Under the pieces are notes generated by a model, which did no database searches, was not told the origin of the DNA, and was given only the letters and a program-made list of their open reading frames with translations. Positions 27,299 to 36,295 of a stretch of DNA of 64,000 bases are shown piece after piece. Each line of letters opens with the position of its first letter. Position 1 is the stretch's first letter. A program made the position numbers and the translations under genes. Source of the DNA: Selenomonadales bacterium (lineage in GTDB: Bacteria; Bacillota; Clostridia; Christensenellales; QALW01); assembly GCA_003150515.1 (NCBI GenBank), contig QALW01000003.1:11198-75197 (forward strand). Reading direction: 5' to 3'.

Positions 27299-28462
27299 AT
27301 GTATTCGCTTCTGCTCATACTCATCTATATTGCTTTTGTAAGCCTGGGCCTGCCCGATTCGCTGCTGGGCGCCGGCTGGCCCGTTATGCATAACGACCTG
27401 GGCGTGCCCCTGTCCTATATGGGCATTATCTCCATGGTTATTTCAGGCGGAACAATTATTTCCAGCCTGCTGTCCGACAGGGTCACGCGAAAATTCGGCG
27501 CCCGTATAGTGACTGTCGTCAGCGTATTTCTCACAGCGTTCGCTCTGCTGGGCTTTTCTTTTTCAGACCGTTTCTGGATGCTGATTGTCATGAGCGTTCC
27601 CTATGGCCTGGGCGCGGGCGCAATAGACGCGGCCCTTAATAATTATATCGCGCTTCATTACGCGCCCAAGCATATGAGCTGGCTGCACTGCCTGTGGGGA
27701 GTGGGGACTATTATCAGCCCGTTTATTATGAGCCGCGCGCTGACTCTTGCGTCCTGGCATACCGGTTACCGCCTGGTGGCTTTTATTCAAATGGGAATAG
27801 GCCTTTTGCTGCTGGTCACTCTTCCCGTATGGAAAATCAACAGGGGTAAGGCTAAAGCGGAGGAACCACTAAGGAGCCTTAGTCTATTCCAGGCGCTTAA
27901 AATCAAAGGAGTGCCTTTTCTGCTGATTGGTTTTTTTGCCTATTGCGCCGCCGAGGGCACGGCCATGTATTGGGCCAGCACATATCTGGTTGAAGCTAAG
28001 GGAATTGCCAGCGAGAGCGCCGCCGCTTTTGCGTCGTTATTTTATATAGGCCTTACTGCGGGAAGATTCCTGGGCGGATTTATAATGGCCCGGCTGGGCG
28101 ATAGAAAAATGATTCTGTTGGGAACGGGCATTTTGTTCTGCGGAATAGTATGTCTGCTCATTCCCATTCAGAATGAAACTCTTTCTCTGATCGGCCTGAT
28201 AATTATAGGCTTTGGATGCGCGCCCATATATCCCTGCATAATTCATTCGACGCCTTATAATTTCGGCGCGGAAAATTCAGGGGCGATAATAGGGATACAG
28301 ATGGCCAGCGCCTATGTGGGTACAACCTTTATTCCGCCGCTTTTCGGCGTGCTGGCCAGATGGCTTGGTTTTAATATTCTGCCCGTTTATCTTATTATAT
28401 TTGTGGTGCTGATGCTGTCTATGCTGGAAACAACATTTAAGCTGACGGCAGAAAAAAAGTAA
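27299..28462 (+). CDS. MFS transporter, sugar-type
   Basis: A 387-residue membrane protein with about twelve hydrophobic segments and the MFS loop signature SDRVTRKFGARIV between helices 2 and 3, repeated in the second half as ARLGDRKMILLG. The general pattern (LPDSLLGAGWPVMHNDLGVPLSYMG) matches FucP-like transporters of Clostridia. TAGGAG precedes the start. The isomerase-like gene upstream suggests uptake and processing of one carbohydrate. The stop is followed within 4 nt by a three-armed repeat. Family is sure, substrate unknown. Confidence 0.85.
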   Translation: MYSLLLILIYIAFVSLGLPDSLLGAGWPVMHNDLGVPLSYMGIISMVISGGTIISSLLSDRVTRKFGARIVTVVSVFLTAFALLGFSFSDRFWMLIVMSVPYGLGAGAIDAALNNYIALHYAPKHMSWLHCLWGVGTIISPFIMSRALTLASWHTGYRLVAFIQMGIGLLLLVTLPVWKINRGKAKAEEPLRSLSLFQALKIKGVPFLLIGFFAYCAAEGTAMYWASTYLVEAKGIASESAAAFASLFYIGLTAGRFLGGFIMARLGDRKMILLGTGILFCGIVCLLIPIQNETLSLIGLIIIGFGCAPIYPCIIHSTPYNFGAENSGAIIGIQMASAYVGTTFIPPLFGVLARWLGFNILPVYLIIFVVLMLSMLETTFKLTAEKK

Positions 28463-28465
28463 TTC

Positions 28466-28572
28466 CGCCCCCGCCCCGCCGGCGTTTGGCAGGCGCTTGC
28501 GCCTGCCGGGGCCGGCCCGAAGGGCCGGCTCCGCGGCCGGTTCCGGCCGCAAACGCCGGCGGGGCGGGGGCG
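28466..28572. repeat. Canonical three-armed inverted-repeat element, no unpaired bases
   Basis: Outer stem of 22 bp, perfect (28466-28487 with 28551-28572). Three arms abut with no spare base: GGCAGGCGC..GCGCCTGCC, GGGGCCGGCCC..GGGCCGGCTCC and GCGGCCGG..CCGGCCGC. This is the clearest copy of the family. Its core recurs almost exactly in inverted orientation at 29041-29132. Confidence 0.9.
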
Positions 28573-28652
28573 CTCTCAAAAATCCCGGACGCGCTCGAAC
28601 GGGGGCGGGTGGGCGGGGAAATCTGTGCGGGAGAAATCTAAAAATAATTGAT

Positions 28653-29009
28653 ATGACAAATTTTTTAAAAAAATACAAACGTTTTGAATTGTCTTTTCAG
28701 GAAATAAAAGCCGCGCTGGGCGACGATTTATATAATGTTCCCCAGATTACGCCGGAAAAAATAAGCGCGGATGATGTAATTTATGCTATCAGACAGTTTC
28801 TTCTAAAAAATATAACGCCGGAGGAATTGGTAAACTGGGTTAATGTCGTTTGGTTTACTGATTTATATGTGTATGCCTCAAAAGAGGAAAATGCGATTGC
28901 GAGCGTTATGACATTGCTTGAAACCTTGGACGAAGGGGTGGATTTTTCAGAAGAAACGTATTTGAAAATGATTGAATGCCTGGAGAAGAATATTGAATGT
29001 GAGTTATAG
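28653..29009 (+). CDS. Hypothetical acidic protein bracketed by inverted repeats
   Basis: I do not recognise this 118-residue protein (MTNFLKKYKRFELSFQEIKAAL...). It is acidic and mostly helical, with EELVNWVNVVWFTDLYVY and EETYLKMIECLEKN; the composition is reminiscent of small immunity proteins, but that is only an impression. The open frame extends upstream into the repeat, but that part is palindrome and unlikely to be coded. The ribosome binding site GGGAG is too far (about 19 nt), so the start is uncertain. Inverted copies of one repeat flank it on both sides. Confidence 0.55.
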   Translation: MTNFLKKYKRFELSFQEIKAALGDDLYNVPQITPEKISADDVIYAIRQFLLKNITPEELVNWVNVVWFTDLYVYASKEENAIASVMTLLETLDEGVDFSEETYLKMIECLEKNIECEL

Positions 29010-29040
29010 AGGTTTTAAGCTGTTCAGTTTCTGAAGCGCG

Positions 29041-29132
29041 CCCCGCCGGCGTTTGCGGCCGGAACCGGCCGCGGAGCCGGCCCTTCGGGCCGGCCCCGGC
29101 AGGCGCAATGCGCCTGCCAAACGCCGGCGGGG
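29041..29132. repeat. Three-armed element, inverted copy of the one at 28466
   Basis: Arms appear in reverse order and complement (GCGGCCGGAACC..., GGAGCCGGCCC..., GGCAGGCGCAATGCG...), differing from the reverse complement of the 28466 core by one extra base in the last loop. The outer stem is 14 bp (CCCCGCCGGCGTTT). Confidence 0.9.
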
Positions 29133-29155
29133 CGGGGGCGCTGGAAAATTAACTG

Positions 29156-29280
29156 CGCGTGGGAATAGATAAAGGGCGCGGGGGCGTTTGGCAAGCTGCG
29201 CTTGCCGGGCCCAAGCTTGCTTGGGCCCGCGGCCGGTTCCGGCCGCAAACGCCCCCGCACCCTTTATCTATTCCCACGCG
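29156..29280. repeat. Three-armed element with 34-bp outer stem
   Basis: 33 of 34 outer positions pair (one C opposite A). Inner arms are GGCAAGC..GCTTGCC, GGGCCCAAGC..GCTTGGGCCC and GCGGCCGG..CCGGCCGC, again closed by GCGTTT/AAACGC. The first two arms are sequence variants that remain paired. Confidence 0.9.
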
Positions 29281-29452
29281 CGGCTTCTCCCGTCAGTTTA
29301 TTTTCATTTACAAAATTCAAACGCGAATAAAATTTTGCTCGGTAATTCCTCAAAAAATAACCAATTTTTAAAAAATACCGTTTGTTAGTATGCTATGTGA
29401 AGTTTTGAGGTATTAATAACAATATAGTGCTATCTAAAACTAATTTTGTACC

Positions 29453-29481
29453 TTGGAAAAACTGTTTTTTTGTATTATACT
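29453..29481 (+). promoter_or_regulatory. Promoter for the first SGNH lipoprotein
   Basis: TTGGAA and TATACT are spaced 17 nt, about 30 nt before the start codon. Confidence 0.65.
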
Positions 29482-29513
29482 AATTAGGTATCTTTAAAAG
29501 GAGGTCATAACCA

Positions 29514-31433
29514 ATGCTTAAAAAAACATTAAGCGTCATCGCCTTAGCGCTGAGCGGCTGTCTTTTATTTGCAAGCTGTTCGCCTCAAGCGCAGCCCTCG
29601 GCAAGCTCTAGCGCTAATTCTACTGCTACTGCCGGGGCTACAGGCTCAAATGAAGCCGGGCCGACAGTACCCGACCAGCCTGTAAACTGGGCGCCTGTCA
29701 TTGACGCGGACGGAACATATCATTTCGGAGTAGGACGCGAGGCCTTTACCGGCACTCTGCTCACCGATTTTACCGACGGTACCGTAAACACTAAGACCAG
29801 TTACGGTAAATACGCTTATGAGGACGGAGTTCTCAAGGTCTATTCCAATGGCAGCTATGCGGACAGCTATGATAATATCACCGGCGGTCTGGACGACGGA
29901 GACTATGCAAACGCCGTCTATGTGGGTGTGCGCGTGCATAATAATAATTCAGAGCCCGCTTGGTTCGGCTTGCAGGGAGATAATATTTTCCTGGGCGAAA
30001 CGGGCGACGACATCATTATAGCATATGACAACGGCCGCGCTTACGCCACTACCGTGGAATGGAAGACGACGCGTTTCTGCGCTCAGCTTCCCGCTAATTT
30101 TGAAGGCACCATTCTTATTCCCTTATCCCGTCTGTATTCGGGAACGGATATGAATAAATCCACCGCGTGGACGGACAACCGTACTCCCTGGACCAAATTG
30201 GGCTTCCATGTCAACTGCGAGGAAAGCAATTCTGTAGATTTCAGATATGTATTCCTCACTAATGAAACTCTGCCCGAGGTAGCGCCCATTCCTGACGATG
30301 TGGATTTCAATATCACCAATCCTGAATATTCTTATACGGACGAACAGCGCATAACCCCTTTCTGGTCCTCCAATATAATGTATAACGAGTGCTTGAGCAT
30401 GGAGGAAAATAACGGCGGCAATATCATTGGCAAGCTGCTGTTTGTGCCCACCAGAATTATTTCGGTTGTAGACGCCAAGCTGCAGAACGAATATGTAGAG
30501 GGCAAGGATTATCGCTGGATAGAGGGCACCAACCAGATTGAATGGCTGGAGGGCTCCAGCATTCCCTATTTCTATAACGGCGCTCTTTCAGGTTTGAAGG
30601 AAAACGGAACCCCTGTAAATGATTATCCCAATTGGGACAGCGAGGCCCGCTGCCGTCTTGCAGGCGTGCTCTATTGCGCTGACAAATTCCTCTGGGAGAA
30701 ACAGATAGCCGTTACCTATGAATATGACCAGTCTCAGGTAGAGGCAAATGGCATTGTATATACTCAGCAGCAGAGCGACAGGCTGCCCAATACCACCAAA
30801 AAGCTGGCTAATAACGAGAGCCTTAAGGTGCTCTTCTACGGCGACAGCATTTTTGCAGGCGGCGACGCCAGCAGCGGACGCGGACGGGAGCCCATGATGC
30901 CCACTATGGACGTATTAATGGCTGAATATTTGAGAACCATCAGTTCGGGCACCATAACTTTTGACAACATCTCTGTAGGCGGCTGGACGGTTGAAAACGG
31001 TCTGGCAGCGCTGCAGCCCGGCGGCTATGCTGGCAAGGATTATTCTCAATATTCGGGCTACGATCTGCTTATGCTTAGCTTCGGCATGAATAATGCGGGC
31101 ACCAGCGCCGAATCGTTCAAAGCAACGACTCAGGAAATTGTTGAAACCATAAAGGAGAAAAATCCCAATATCGAAGTTATATTGGTCTCCTGCATCTGCC
31201 CCAATCCTGCTGCCGCCGGCTTCTACGGCAATCAGCAATATTTTGGCGCGGCGCTTCAGGAGCTGGCTGATGAAAACGGCTACGCCTTTGTGGATATGTT
31301 CGCTGTGCATAAAAAGATTCTGGAATTTAAGAATTATTCGGCTACTACCGGAAACGGAATAAATCATCCTAACGATTGGCTGATTCGCATATATGCGCAA
31401 AACATCCTTTCGGCAATGGTAGAGTTTGAATAA
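29514..31433 (+). CDS. SGNH/GDSL-hydrolase lipoprotein (copy 1)
   Basis: This 639-residue lipoprotein has lipobox LFASC (about residue 22), a Ser/Thr/Ala linker, and a long beta-rich central region from about 55 to 430. The C-terminal SGNH hydrolase domain has block I LFYGDSIFAGG (nucleophile Ser), block II VGGWTVENG, block III SFGMNN and block V INHPNDW (catalytic His). Proteins of this fold are esterases, often carbohydrate deacetylases. The neighbouring gene at 32010 is a clear paralog along its whole length apart from the linker. AAAGGAGG is well placed. A surface role in polysaccharide de-esterification is inferred. Confidence 0.85.
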   Translation: MLKKTLSVIALALSGCLLFASCSPQAQPSASSSANSTATAGATGSNEAGPTVPDQPVNWAPVIDADGTYHFGVGREAFTGTLLTDFTDGTVNTKTSYGKYAYEDGVLKVYSNGSYADSYDNITGGLDDGDYANAVYVGVRVHNNNSEPAWFGLQGDNIFLGETGDDIIIAYDNGRAYATTVEWKTTRFCAQLPANFEGTILIPLSRLYSGTDMNKSTAWTDNRTPWTKLGFHVNCEESNSVDFRYVFLTNETLPEVAPIPDDVDFNITNPEYSYTDEQRITPFWSSNIMYNECLSMEENNGGNIIGKLLFVPTRIISVVDAKLQNEYVEGKDYRWIEGTNQIEWLEGSSIPYFYNGALSGLKENGTPVNDYPNWDSEARCRLAGVLYCADKFLWEKQIAVTYEYDQSQVEANGIVYTQQQSDRLPNTTKKLANNESLKVLFYGDSIFAGGDASSGRGREPMMPTMDVLMAEYLRTISSGTITFDNISVGGWTVENGLAALQPGGYAGKDYSQYSGYDLLMLSFGMNNAGTSAESFKATTQEIVETIKEKNPNIEVILVSCICPNPAAAGFYGNQQYFGAALQELADENGYAFVDMFAVHKKILEFKNYSATTGNGINHPNDWLIRIYAQNILSAMVEFE

Positions 31434-31478
31434 CGCTCCAGCGCTTCGGCTGACCAAGCGCGCGGGCGGGATTTAATT

Positions 31479-31536
31479 AATCCAAGGCAAAAAAATAGAC
31501 GCCGCAGATGCGGCGTCTATTTTTTTGCCTTGGATT
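31479..31536. terminator. 28-bp perfect terminator hairpin
   Basis: AATCCAAGGC-A7-TAGACGCCGCA pairs with its full complement around a 2-nt loop, giving a T-run on either strand. Confidence 0.85.
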
Positions 31537-32009
31537 GGGCGCTGAAAACATAAATTAAAGCTGCTTAAAAAATTAATATGCAGGAAGCTGAAGAACTGAT
31601 AAAAGAATGGTGCGCCCTTCCTTGAAGGGCGGGGCGCGCTGTTGCTGAATGCTTTTTATATGCTTTGTTAAAGAGGGCGGCCCACCCCTTTAATGTGTCC
31701 CGCTCCTATGGGAGCGGGACGGGGCCGCTCATCTATTTCTATAATATTTTCTATTTTCCTTATTTTTATATTTCCCAATCATTCTGCGGCCCCTTTTATA
31801 TATCGGCGGACGGTTGCCGGGCAGATTGTTTTTCCCGTCTAAGCATTCCGTCCGCCTAACCCGCCCCCCGCCCTCCGCCCTGCAATCATATAATTATTCA
31901 AATCCAAAATAAAACACTAGCCGTTGCCTGTCTTTTATGATAGAATACTAAGTTGTAATCGTCAGTATACAGTAATATTGGACATTTTTCATCCAAAAGA
32001 GAGGTTATT
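31537..32009. other. Intergenic region between the SGNH genes
   Basis: Small hairpins only, for example GTCCCGCTCC..GGAGCGGGAC (31697-31720). An extended -10 TGATAGAAT lies at 31938-31946 with a weak -35, likely the promoter of the second copy. No gene is recognised. Confidence 0.5.
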
Positions 32010-34151
32010 ATGAGAAAAATATTGGTTTATGCAGTGCTGCTTATGCTTATATGCTCCCTGGCTGCGTGCGCGGGAGAATCCGCTCCCAGTGCAACGGCGC
32101 AGCCCACAGCTTTACAGACCGGAGCAAATACCCAAACTAACTCTCCCTCGGCAGGAAATACGCTCCAGGGCACTCAATCCGCCCTGCCCAGCCCTACCCC
32201 AACAGGAAATTTACCCTCCTCTACAATTTCGGGCTCTGAGCTTTCTCCCAGTCAGAGCGGGAGCTTAACTCCGGCGCCTTCGGGCAGCCAAGTCTCTGCT
32301 CCGACTAAAGCGCCCACTAAAACTCCAACAAAGACGCCCACTAAAACCCCGACGTCCACAGGCGCCGGTCCTACTGTGCCCGTGCAGCCTTCTGCTCCCG
32401 TTAACTGGGAGCCGGTAATAGATAAGGACGGCACATATCATTTCGGCATAGGCGCTAAAGAATACACCGGCAAGCTGCTTACCGATTTTACCGGAGGGAA
32501 AATTGATACCGATGATACTTATATGAACGTAGGCAGATATGAATTTGTGAACGGCACGCTCAAAGCGTATACCGACGGCAATTTTGTTGATAAATACGAC
32601 AACTTTACCGGCGGCGGCCTGTCCAAGGGCCAGTATTCCACGGCCAAATATGCAGGAGTGCGCGTAAAAAACAATAACGATACGGACGCATGGTTCCATC
32701 TTCAGGGCTCGGGCATTTTCCTTGGCGAAAAAGGTCAGGACGTTATTCTGGCCTACGACGACGGCAGGGCTTACGCCGCTCCTGTGCAAGAGCACACCTC
32801 CCGCTGGTGCATAAAGCTGCCGTCCGGCTTTGAGGGCACGGTCTTAATCCCTGTTTCCAGGCTCTATTCAGGTCCGGATATGAATACCTCCAGCGCCTGG
32901 ACGAACAGCCGCACGCCCTGGACGCAGCTGGGCTTTCATGTTACATGCTCAGGCACAGCCTCGGTGGATTTCAGATATGTATTCCTTACTGATAAAACTT
33001 TGCCCGCAGTGGAAGCGCTGCCCAATAATCCAAGCAATATCACCAATCCTGAATATTCTTATACGGACGAACAGCGCATAACCCCTTTCTGGAAATCCAG
33101 TATAATGTATAATGAATGCCTTACCTTTGAGCAATCAGGCTCTAAAATTTCGGGCACTCTGCTGTTTGTGCCCAAGCGTATAATAGCGGTGGTGGACGCC
33201 CAATTGCAAAACGAATATATAGAGGGCAAGGATTATCGCTGGATAGAAGGCACCAATAAAATAGAATGGCTGAACGGCTCGGCTATTCCCTATTATTACG
33301 AGGGCGCGCTCCTTGGCAAGAATGAAAACGGAAGTTATATAAATGATTATCCCAACTGGGACAGCCTCAGCCGCTGCCGCCTGGCCGGCGTGCTCTACTG
33401 CGCCGATAAATTCCTCTGGGAAAAGCAGATTAACGTTACTTACGAATATGATTTAAGCCAGGTTGCGAGCAAGGGCATAATATATACCCAATATCAGGGC
33501 AGCCGTCTGCCTAATACCGTTAAAAAGCTTAATAATAATCAGGACTTGAAGGTGCTCTTTTACGGGGACAGCATTTTTGCAGGGGGAGACAGTTCTTCTT
33601 CCCGGAATCGCGCGCCCTATATGCCCAATATGGACAGATTGCTCCTGGACGGCCTGAAAGCCCGGAGTTCGGGAAATATAAGCCTGAAAAATATATCGGT
33701 AGGCGGCTGGACGGCGGAAAACGGCCTGGCGGCATTGCAGTCTGGCGGCTATGACGGCAGAGATTATTCCGCTCTTTCGGGCTACGACCTGCTTATCCTC
33801 AGCTTCGGCATGAATAATGCGGCTACGGACGCTAAAACTTTTGCAGACACCACGCAGAAAATCGTGCAGGCAGTAAAAAAGAAGAATCCCAATATTGAAG
33901 TTGTTCTGGTCTCCTGCATGGCGCCTAATCCCCAGGCCGCGGGCTTTTATGGCAATCAGCAGTATTTTGGAGCCGCGCTTAAGCAATTGGCCGATAATAA
34001 CAGTTACGCCTTTGTGGATATGTTCGCCGTGCATGATAAAATTCTGGAATACAAGAGCTATTCCTCTACTACGGGCAACGGCATAAATCATCCCAACGAC
34101 TGGCTTATACGCATTTATGTCCAGAATATTCTTGCGGCTATAGTTAAGTAA
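32010..34151 (+). CDS. SGNH/GDSL-hydrolase lipoprotein (copy 2)
   Basis: This 713-residue paralog of the preceding gene has lipobox LAAC (about 17-20). It carries a longer Pro/Thr/Ser linker with PTKTPTKTPTKTP repeats, the same central domain (EYSYTDEQRITPFW is identical) and the SGNH triad blocks LFYGDSIFAGG, SFGMNN and INHPNDW. The longer linker may extend it further through the cell wall. Tandem copies with separate promoters suggest division of labour on related substrates or timing. Deacetylase or esterase activity is inferred from the fold; the substrate is unknown. Confidence 0.85.
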   Translation: MRKILVYAVLLMLICSLAACAGESAPSATAQPTALQTGANTQTNSPSAGNTLQGTQSALPSPTPTGNLPSSTISGSELSPSQSGSLTPAPSGSQVSAPTKAPTKTPTKTPTKTPTSTGAGPTVPVQPSAPVNWEPVIDKDGTYHFGIGAKEYTGKLLTDFTGGKIDTDDTYMNVGRYEFVNGTLKAYTDGNFVDKYDNFTGGGLSKGQYSTAKYAGVRVKNNNDTDAWFHLQGSGIFLGEKGQDVILAYDDGRAYAAPVQEHTSRWCIKLPSGFEGTVLIPVSRLYSGPDMNTSSAWTNSRTPWTQLGFHVTCSGTASVDFRYVFLTDKTLPAVEALPNNPSNITNPEYSYTDEQRITPFWKSSIMYNECLTFEQSGSKISGTLLFVPKRIIAVVDAQLQNEYIEGKDYRWIEGTNKIEWLNGSAIPYYYEGALLGKNENGSYINDYPNWDSLSRCRLAGVLYCADKFLWEKQINVTYEYDLSQVASKGIIYTQYQGSRLPNTVKKLNNNQDLKVLFYGDSIFAGGDSSSSRNRAPYMPNMDRLLLDGLKARSSGNISLKNISVGGWTAENGLAALQSGGYDGRDYSALSGYDLLILSFGMNNAATDAKTFADTTQKIVQAVKKKNPNIEVVLVSCMAPNPQAAGFYGNQQYFGAALKQLADNNSYAFVDMFAVHDKILEYKSYSSTTGNGINHPNDWLIRIYVQNILAAIVK

Positions 34152-34197
34152 TTTGTGTGCTCTAAAGTCTGAGAAAATTTAAAAGCAATCTTTATGT

Positions 34198-34545
34198 GCC
34201 CTCCCCGCGGCTATGCCGCGGGGAGGGCAAAGGCGCCCCGGTCTGGCAAAGCCAGACCGGGGCGCCTTTTCATCCAGGGTGCCGGCCGCTGGCGGCCGGC
34301 ACCCTGGATGAAGGAATATAAGGGGGGCGGCTCTTGGCGGCCGGGTTCCCCGGCCGCGGGGCGCGCGCTTGCGCGCGCCCCTGCAGGCGCCTTTAGGCGC
34401 CTGCCAGGAGCCGCCCCCCGGCGCTCAAGGTGCGTCCCCGCCCAATATTATTGGGCGGGGACGCACCTTGAGCCTCAGCAGCGAAACAGGCCATGGGCCG
34501 TCCGCGCCTAAAGCGCGGACGGCCCATGGCCTGTTTCGCTGCTGA
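34198..34545. repeat. Six consecutive hairpin structures between convergent genes
   Basis: In order: GCCCTCCCCGCGG hairpin; AAGGCGCCCCGGTCTGGC hairpin; CATCCAGGGTGCCGGCC hairpin; a three-armed element (34322-34420; outer GGGGGGCGGCTC; arms GCGGCCGGG, GGGGCGCGCGC, GCAGGCGCC); GCTCAAGGTGCGTCCCC hairpin; and a 33-bp hairpin ending at the next gene's stop. Almost every base is paired. Confidence 0.85.
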
Positions 34546-34546
34546 A

Positions 34547-35047
34547 TTAAGGTTCCTGAGAATTTTCTTCATCATGAAGCATATCAAAATAAATATTATG
34601 CACTTCTATTCCCATGCTGTTCGCCAGCTTTACCATCTGAGCAAGAAAGCCCACGGCTATAGGGGCGTTGATTATAAGCATATCGCTGCGCACCACAAGC
34701 TGCTCTATTATGGCGCGCCTGATTTGACTATATATTCCCGCTTCGTCCAGCCAGCCCGACGGGATTAAAACGCTGTCGCAGCGCCCCTCAGTCTTTTTAT
34801 CCAGCAATTCCAGATATTCGTCCTCAAGAGGCAGGAAAGGCATAACAATACAAAGCTCTATTTCGGGGCATTCTTTCTTTAATTCGCGCACGGCTTCCTC
34901 AACCGGGCTTATAAAGGAAGAGTCCCCGAAATCACAGATTACGCATTTAATATGCCTGTCTTTTAAATAAGCCTTTTTAATAACCGCCGATATATATTTT
35001 TCGCATATATATTGGGATTTGATTCCTATTAGAAAGTAGGTAAGCAT
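34547..35047 (-). CDS. Hypothetical protein, SLOG/DUF1273-like
   Basis: A 166-residue cytosolic protein. GGAGG precedes ATG for MLTYFLIGIKSQYI; an upstream in-frame TTG is rejected because it overlaps the ribosome binding site. Features such as CPEIELCIVMPFLPLEDEYLELL, CDSVLIPSGW, IRRAIIEQLVVRSDMLIIN and PIAVGFLAQMVKLA resemble the YpsA/DUF1273 branch of the SLOG fold, which may bind nucleotide derivatives. The match is from pattern only. It is divergent from the small HTH gene, with about 100 bases between starts, so shared regulation is possible. Confidence 0.5.
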   Translation of the reverse strand: MLTYFLIGIKSQYICEKYISAVIKKAYLKDRHIKCVICDFGDSSFISPVEEAVRELKKECPEIELCIVMPFLPLEDEYLELLDKKTEGRCDSVLIPSGWLDEAGIYSQIRRAIIEQLVVRSDMLIINAPIAVGFLAQMVKLANSMGIEVHNIYFDMLHDEENSQEP

Positions 35048-35152
35048 GTGTTCCTCCAACTATATAGACTTATACATTATATAATGAATGAGTCTATCTG
35101 TAAAGAAATAATTTCAGGTATTATTTATTCAAGAAAATCTTTGGAGGGAATC

Positions 35153-35356
35153 ATGATGATTAGATTAAATGTACTGGAATTATTAGAAAAGAAAGGAAAA
35201 ACAAGATACTGGCTATATAAGCAATTAGGCATGAGTTACCAAAATTTCAATAATATAATACATAATAATACAAAGTCTATTAGATTTACGACAATAGAAG
35301 CCTTGTGCGATATCTTAGAATGCACTCCTAACGAACTTTTTATAATAACGCAATAA
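35153..35356 (+). CDS. Small Cro/CI-type HTH regulator (copy 1)
   Basis: A 67-residue stand-alone XRE helix-turn-helix protein (MMIRLNVLELLEKKGKTRYWLYKQLGMSY...). The recognition helix region is MSYQNFNNI and the C-terminal LCDILECTPNELF is typical of this family. GGAGG lies seven bases before ATG; a longer frame upstream has no such signal. A second copy follows 114 nt downstream. It probably represses its own promoter and perhaps the divergent gene. Confidence 0.8.
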   Translation: MMIRLNVLELLEKKGKTRYWLYKQLGMSYQNFNNIIHNNTKSIRFTTIEALCDILECTPNELFIITQ

Positions 35357-35470
35357 TTTTGCAAATATTGCATAAATCTATACTTATGGAATATGCAATG
35401 TATAAGTCTATATATTAAAAATATTTATGAGATATTATCCAAAATATAAAGTACATCAGGAGATTCTTTT

Positions 35471-35695
35471 ATGGTAAAATTAAATATTTTAAATTTATTA
35501 GAGAAAAAAGGAAAAACGAAGTATTGGCTTTATAATCAGATGGGAATGAGTTATCAGAATTTTAATAATATGGTTAGTAATAAGACTAAAGGAATTAAGT
35601 TTGAAACTATTGAAACTTTATGTTTGATTCTTGAATGCGCTCCCGGTGAATTATTTTCTCTTATTATTGATGAAGAACCCAATGAATCAAAATAA
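35471..35695 (+). CDS. Small Cro/CI-type HTH regulator (copy 2)
   Basis: A 74-residue paralog of the preceding protein (MVKLNILNLLEKKGKTKYWLYNQMGMSYQ...), differing at the recognition helix (NNMVSNKTKG versus NNIIHNNTKS) and with a short acidic tail. Different recognition residues suggest different operators. An intrinsic terminator follows at 35782. The region is AT-rich compared with its neighbours. Confidence 0.8.
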   Translation: MVKLNILNLLEKKGKTKYWLYNQMGMSYQNFNNMVSNKTKGIKFETIETLCLILECAPGELFSLIIDEEPNESK

Positions 35696-35781
35696 TCGAC
35701 GTTAAGCTATTAACAGGAATTACTATTCATTTATTTTATTATGTATAATAAATATTTATGATTGTTTGGTATATGGTTTAG

Positions 35782-35813
35782 AGCGCTTTATTTATAAAGG
35801 AAGCGCTTTTTTT
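35782..35813 (+). terminator. Intrinsic terminator of the HTH pair
   Basis: AGCGCTT..AAGCGCT hairpin followed directly by a T-run. Confidence 0.8.
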
Positions 35814-35825
35814 AATTATTTACTA

Positions 35826-36033
35826 TTAAAACGCCGTGTTTAAAATTCTCCGGCCTAACGCATAATTATTATATATTATTTTCCTAAAGAAGGGGTGTTG
35901 CCTTGTTGAAAAAAACTAAGACTAAAATAATATCAGGGGCGGGCTGATTTCGGGGCTGTTGAACGGGCTGCTGGGCACTGGCGGCGGGATATTAGCTATT
36001 CCTGTATTCAAAATGGCCGGAGAATAACTGCGG
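35826..36033 (+). pseudogene. Truncated copy of the TSUP permease 5' region
   Basis: This stretch matches 38675-38884 nearly base for base, including the leader, ribosome binding site and first 40 or so codons (KKTKTKIIS..). A 4-nt deletion after ATAATATCAGG shifts the frame and the copy ends after AATGGCCGGAGA. It is a remnant, not a gene. The following 250 bases up to the next gene hold no recognised feature. Confidence 0.85.
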
Positions 36034-36295
36034 ATATTGAAAGAGAGTTTTTTTCCTTAAATTATCTACGAATAGTAGAACTATTAATAAACTTATAGTA
36101 GAATATAGCTTGCGGGTAGGTTTACCTGCGCGGCTTTGTTTTGTATAATATCCTTAAAGAGCTTGGACCGGGCGTATATTTTATGCCTCTGTATTTTAAA
36201 AATCAAAGCTAAAGAGCGCTGCGCCGGGGCTTTATTTAAAGCGGACGTTTTAAACGCGCCCGCCTGGCCCATTAAAATTTAACGGGGTTTTGAAT

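Noticed and set aside
28497..28652. N-terminal extension of the small gene into the three-armed element
   Set aside because: The extra 52 codons encode the palindromic GC-rich repeat; an internal ATG gives a more protein-like sequence.
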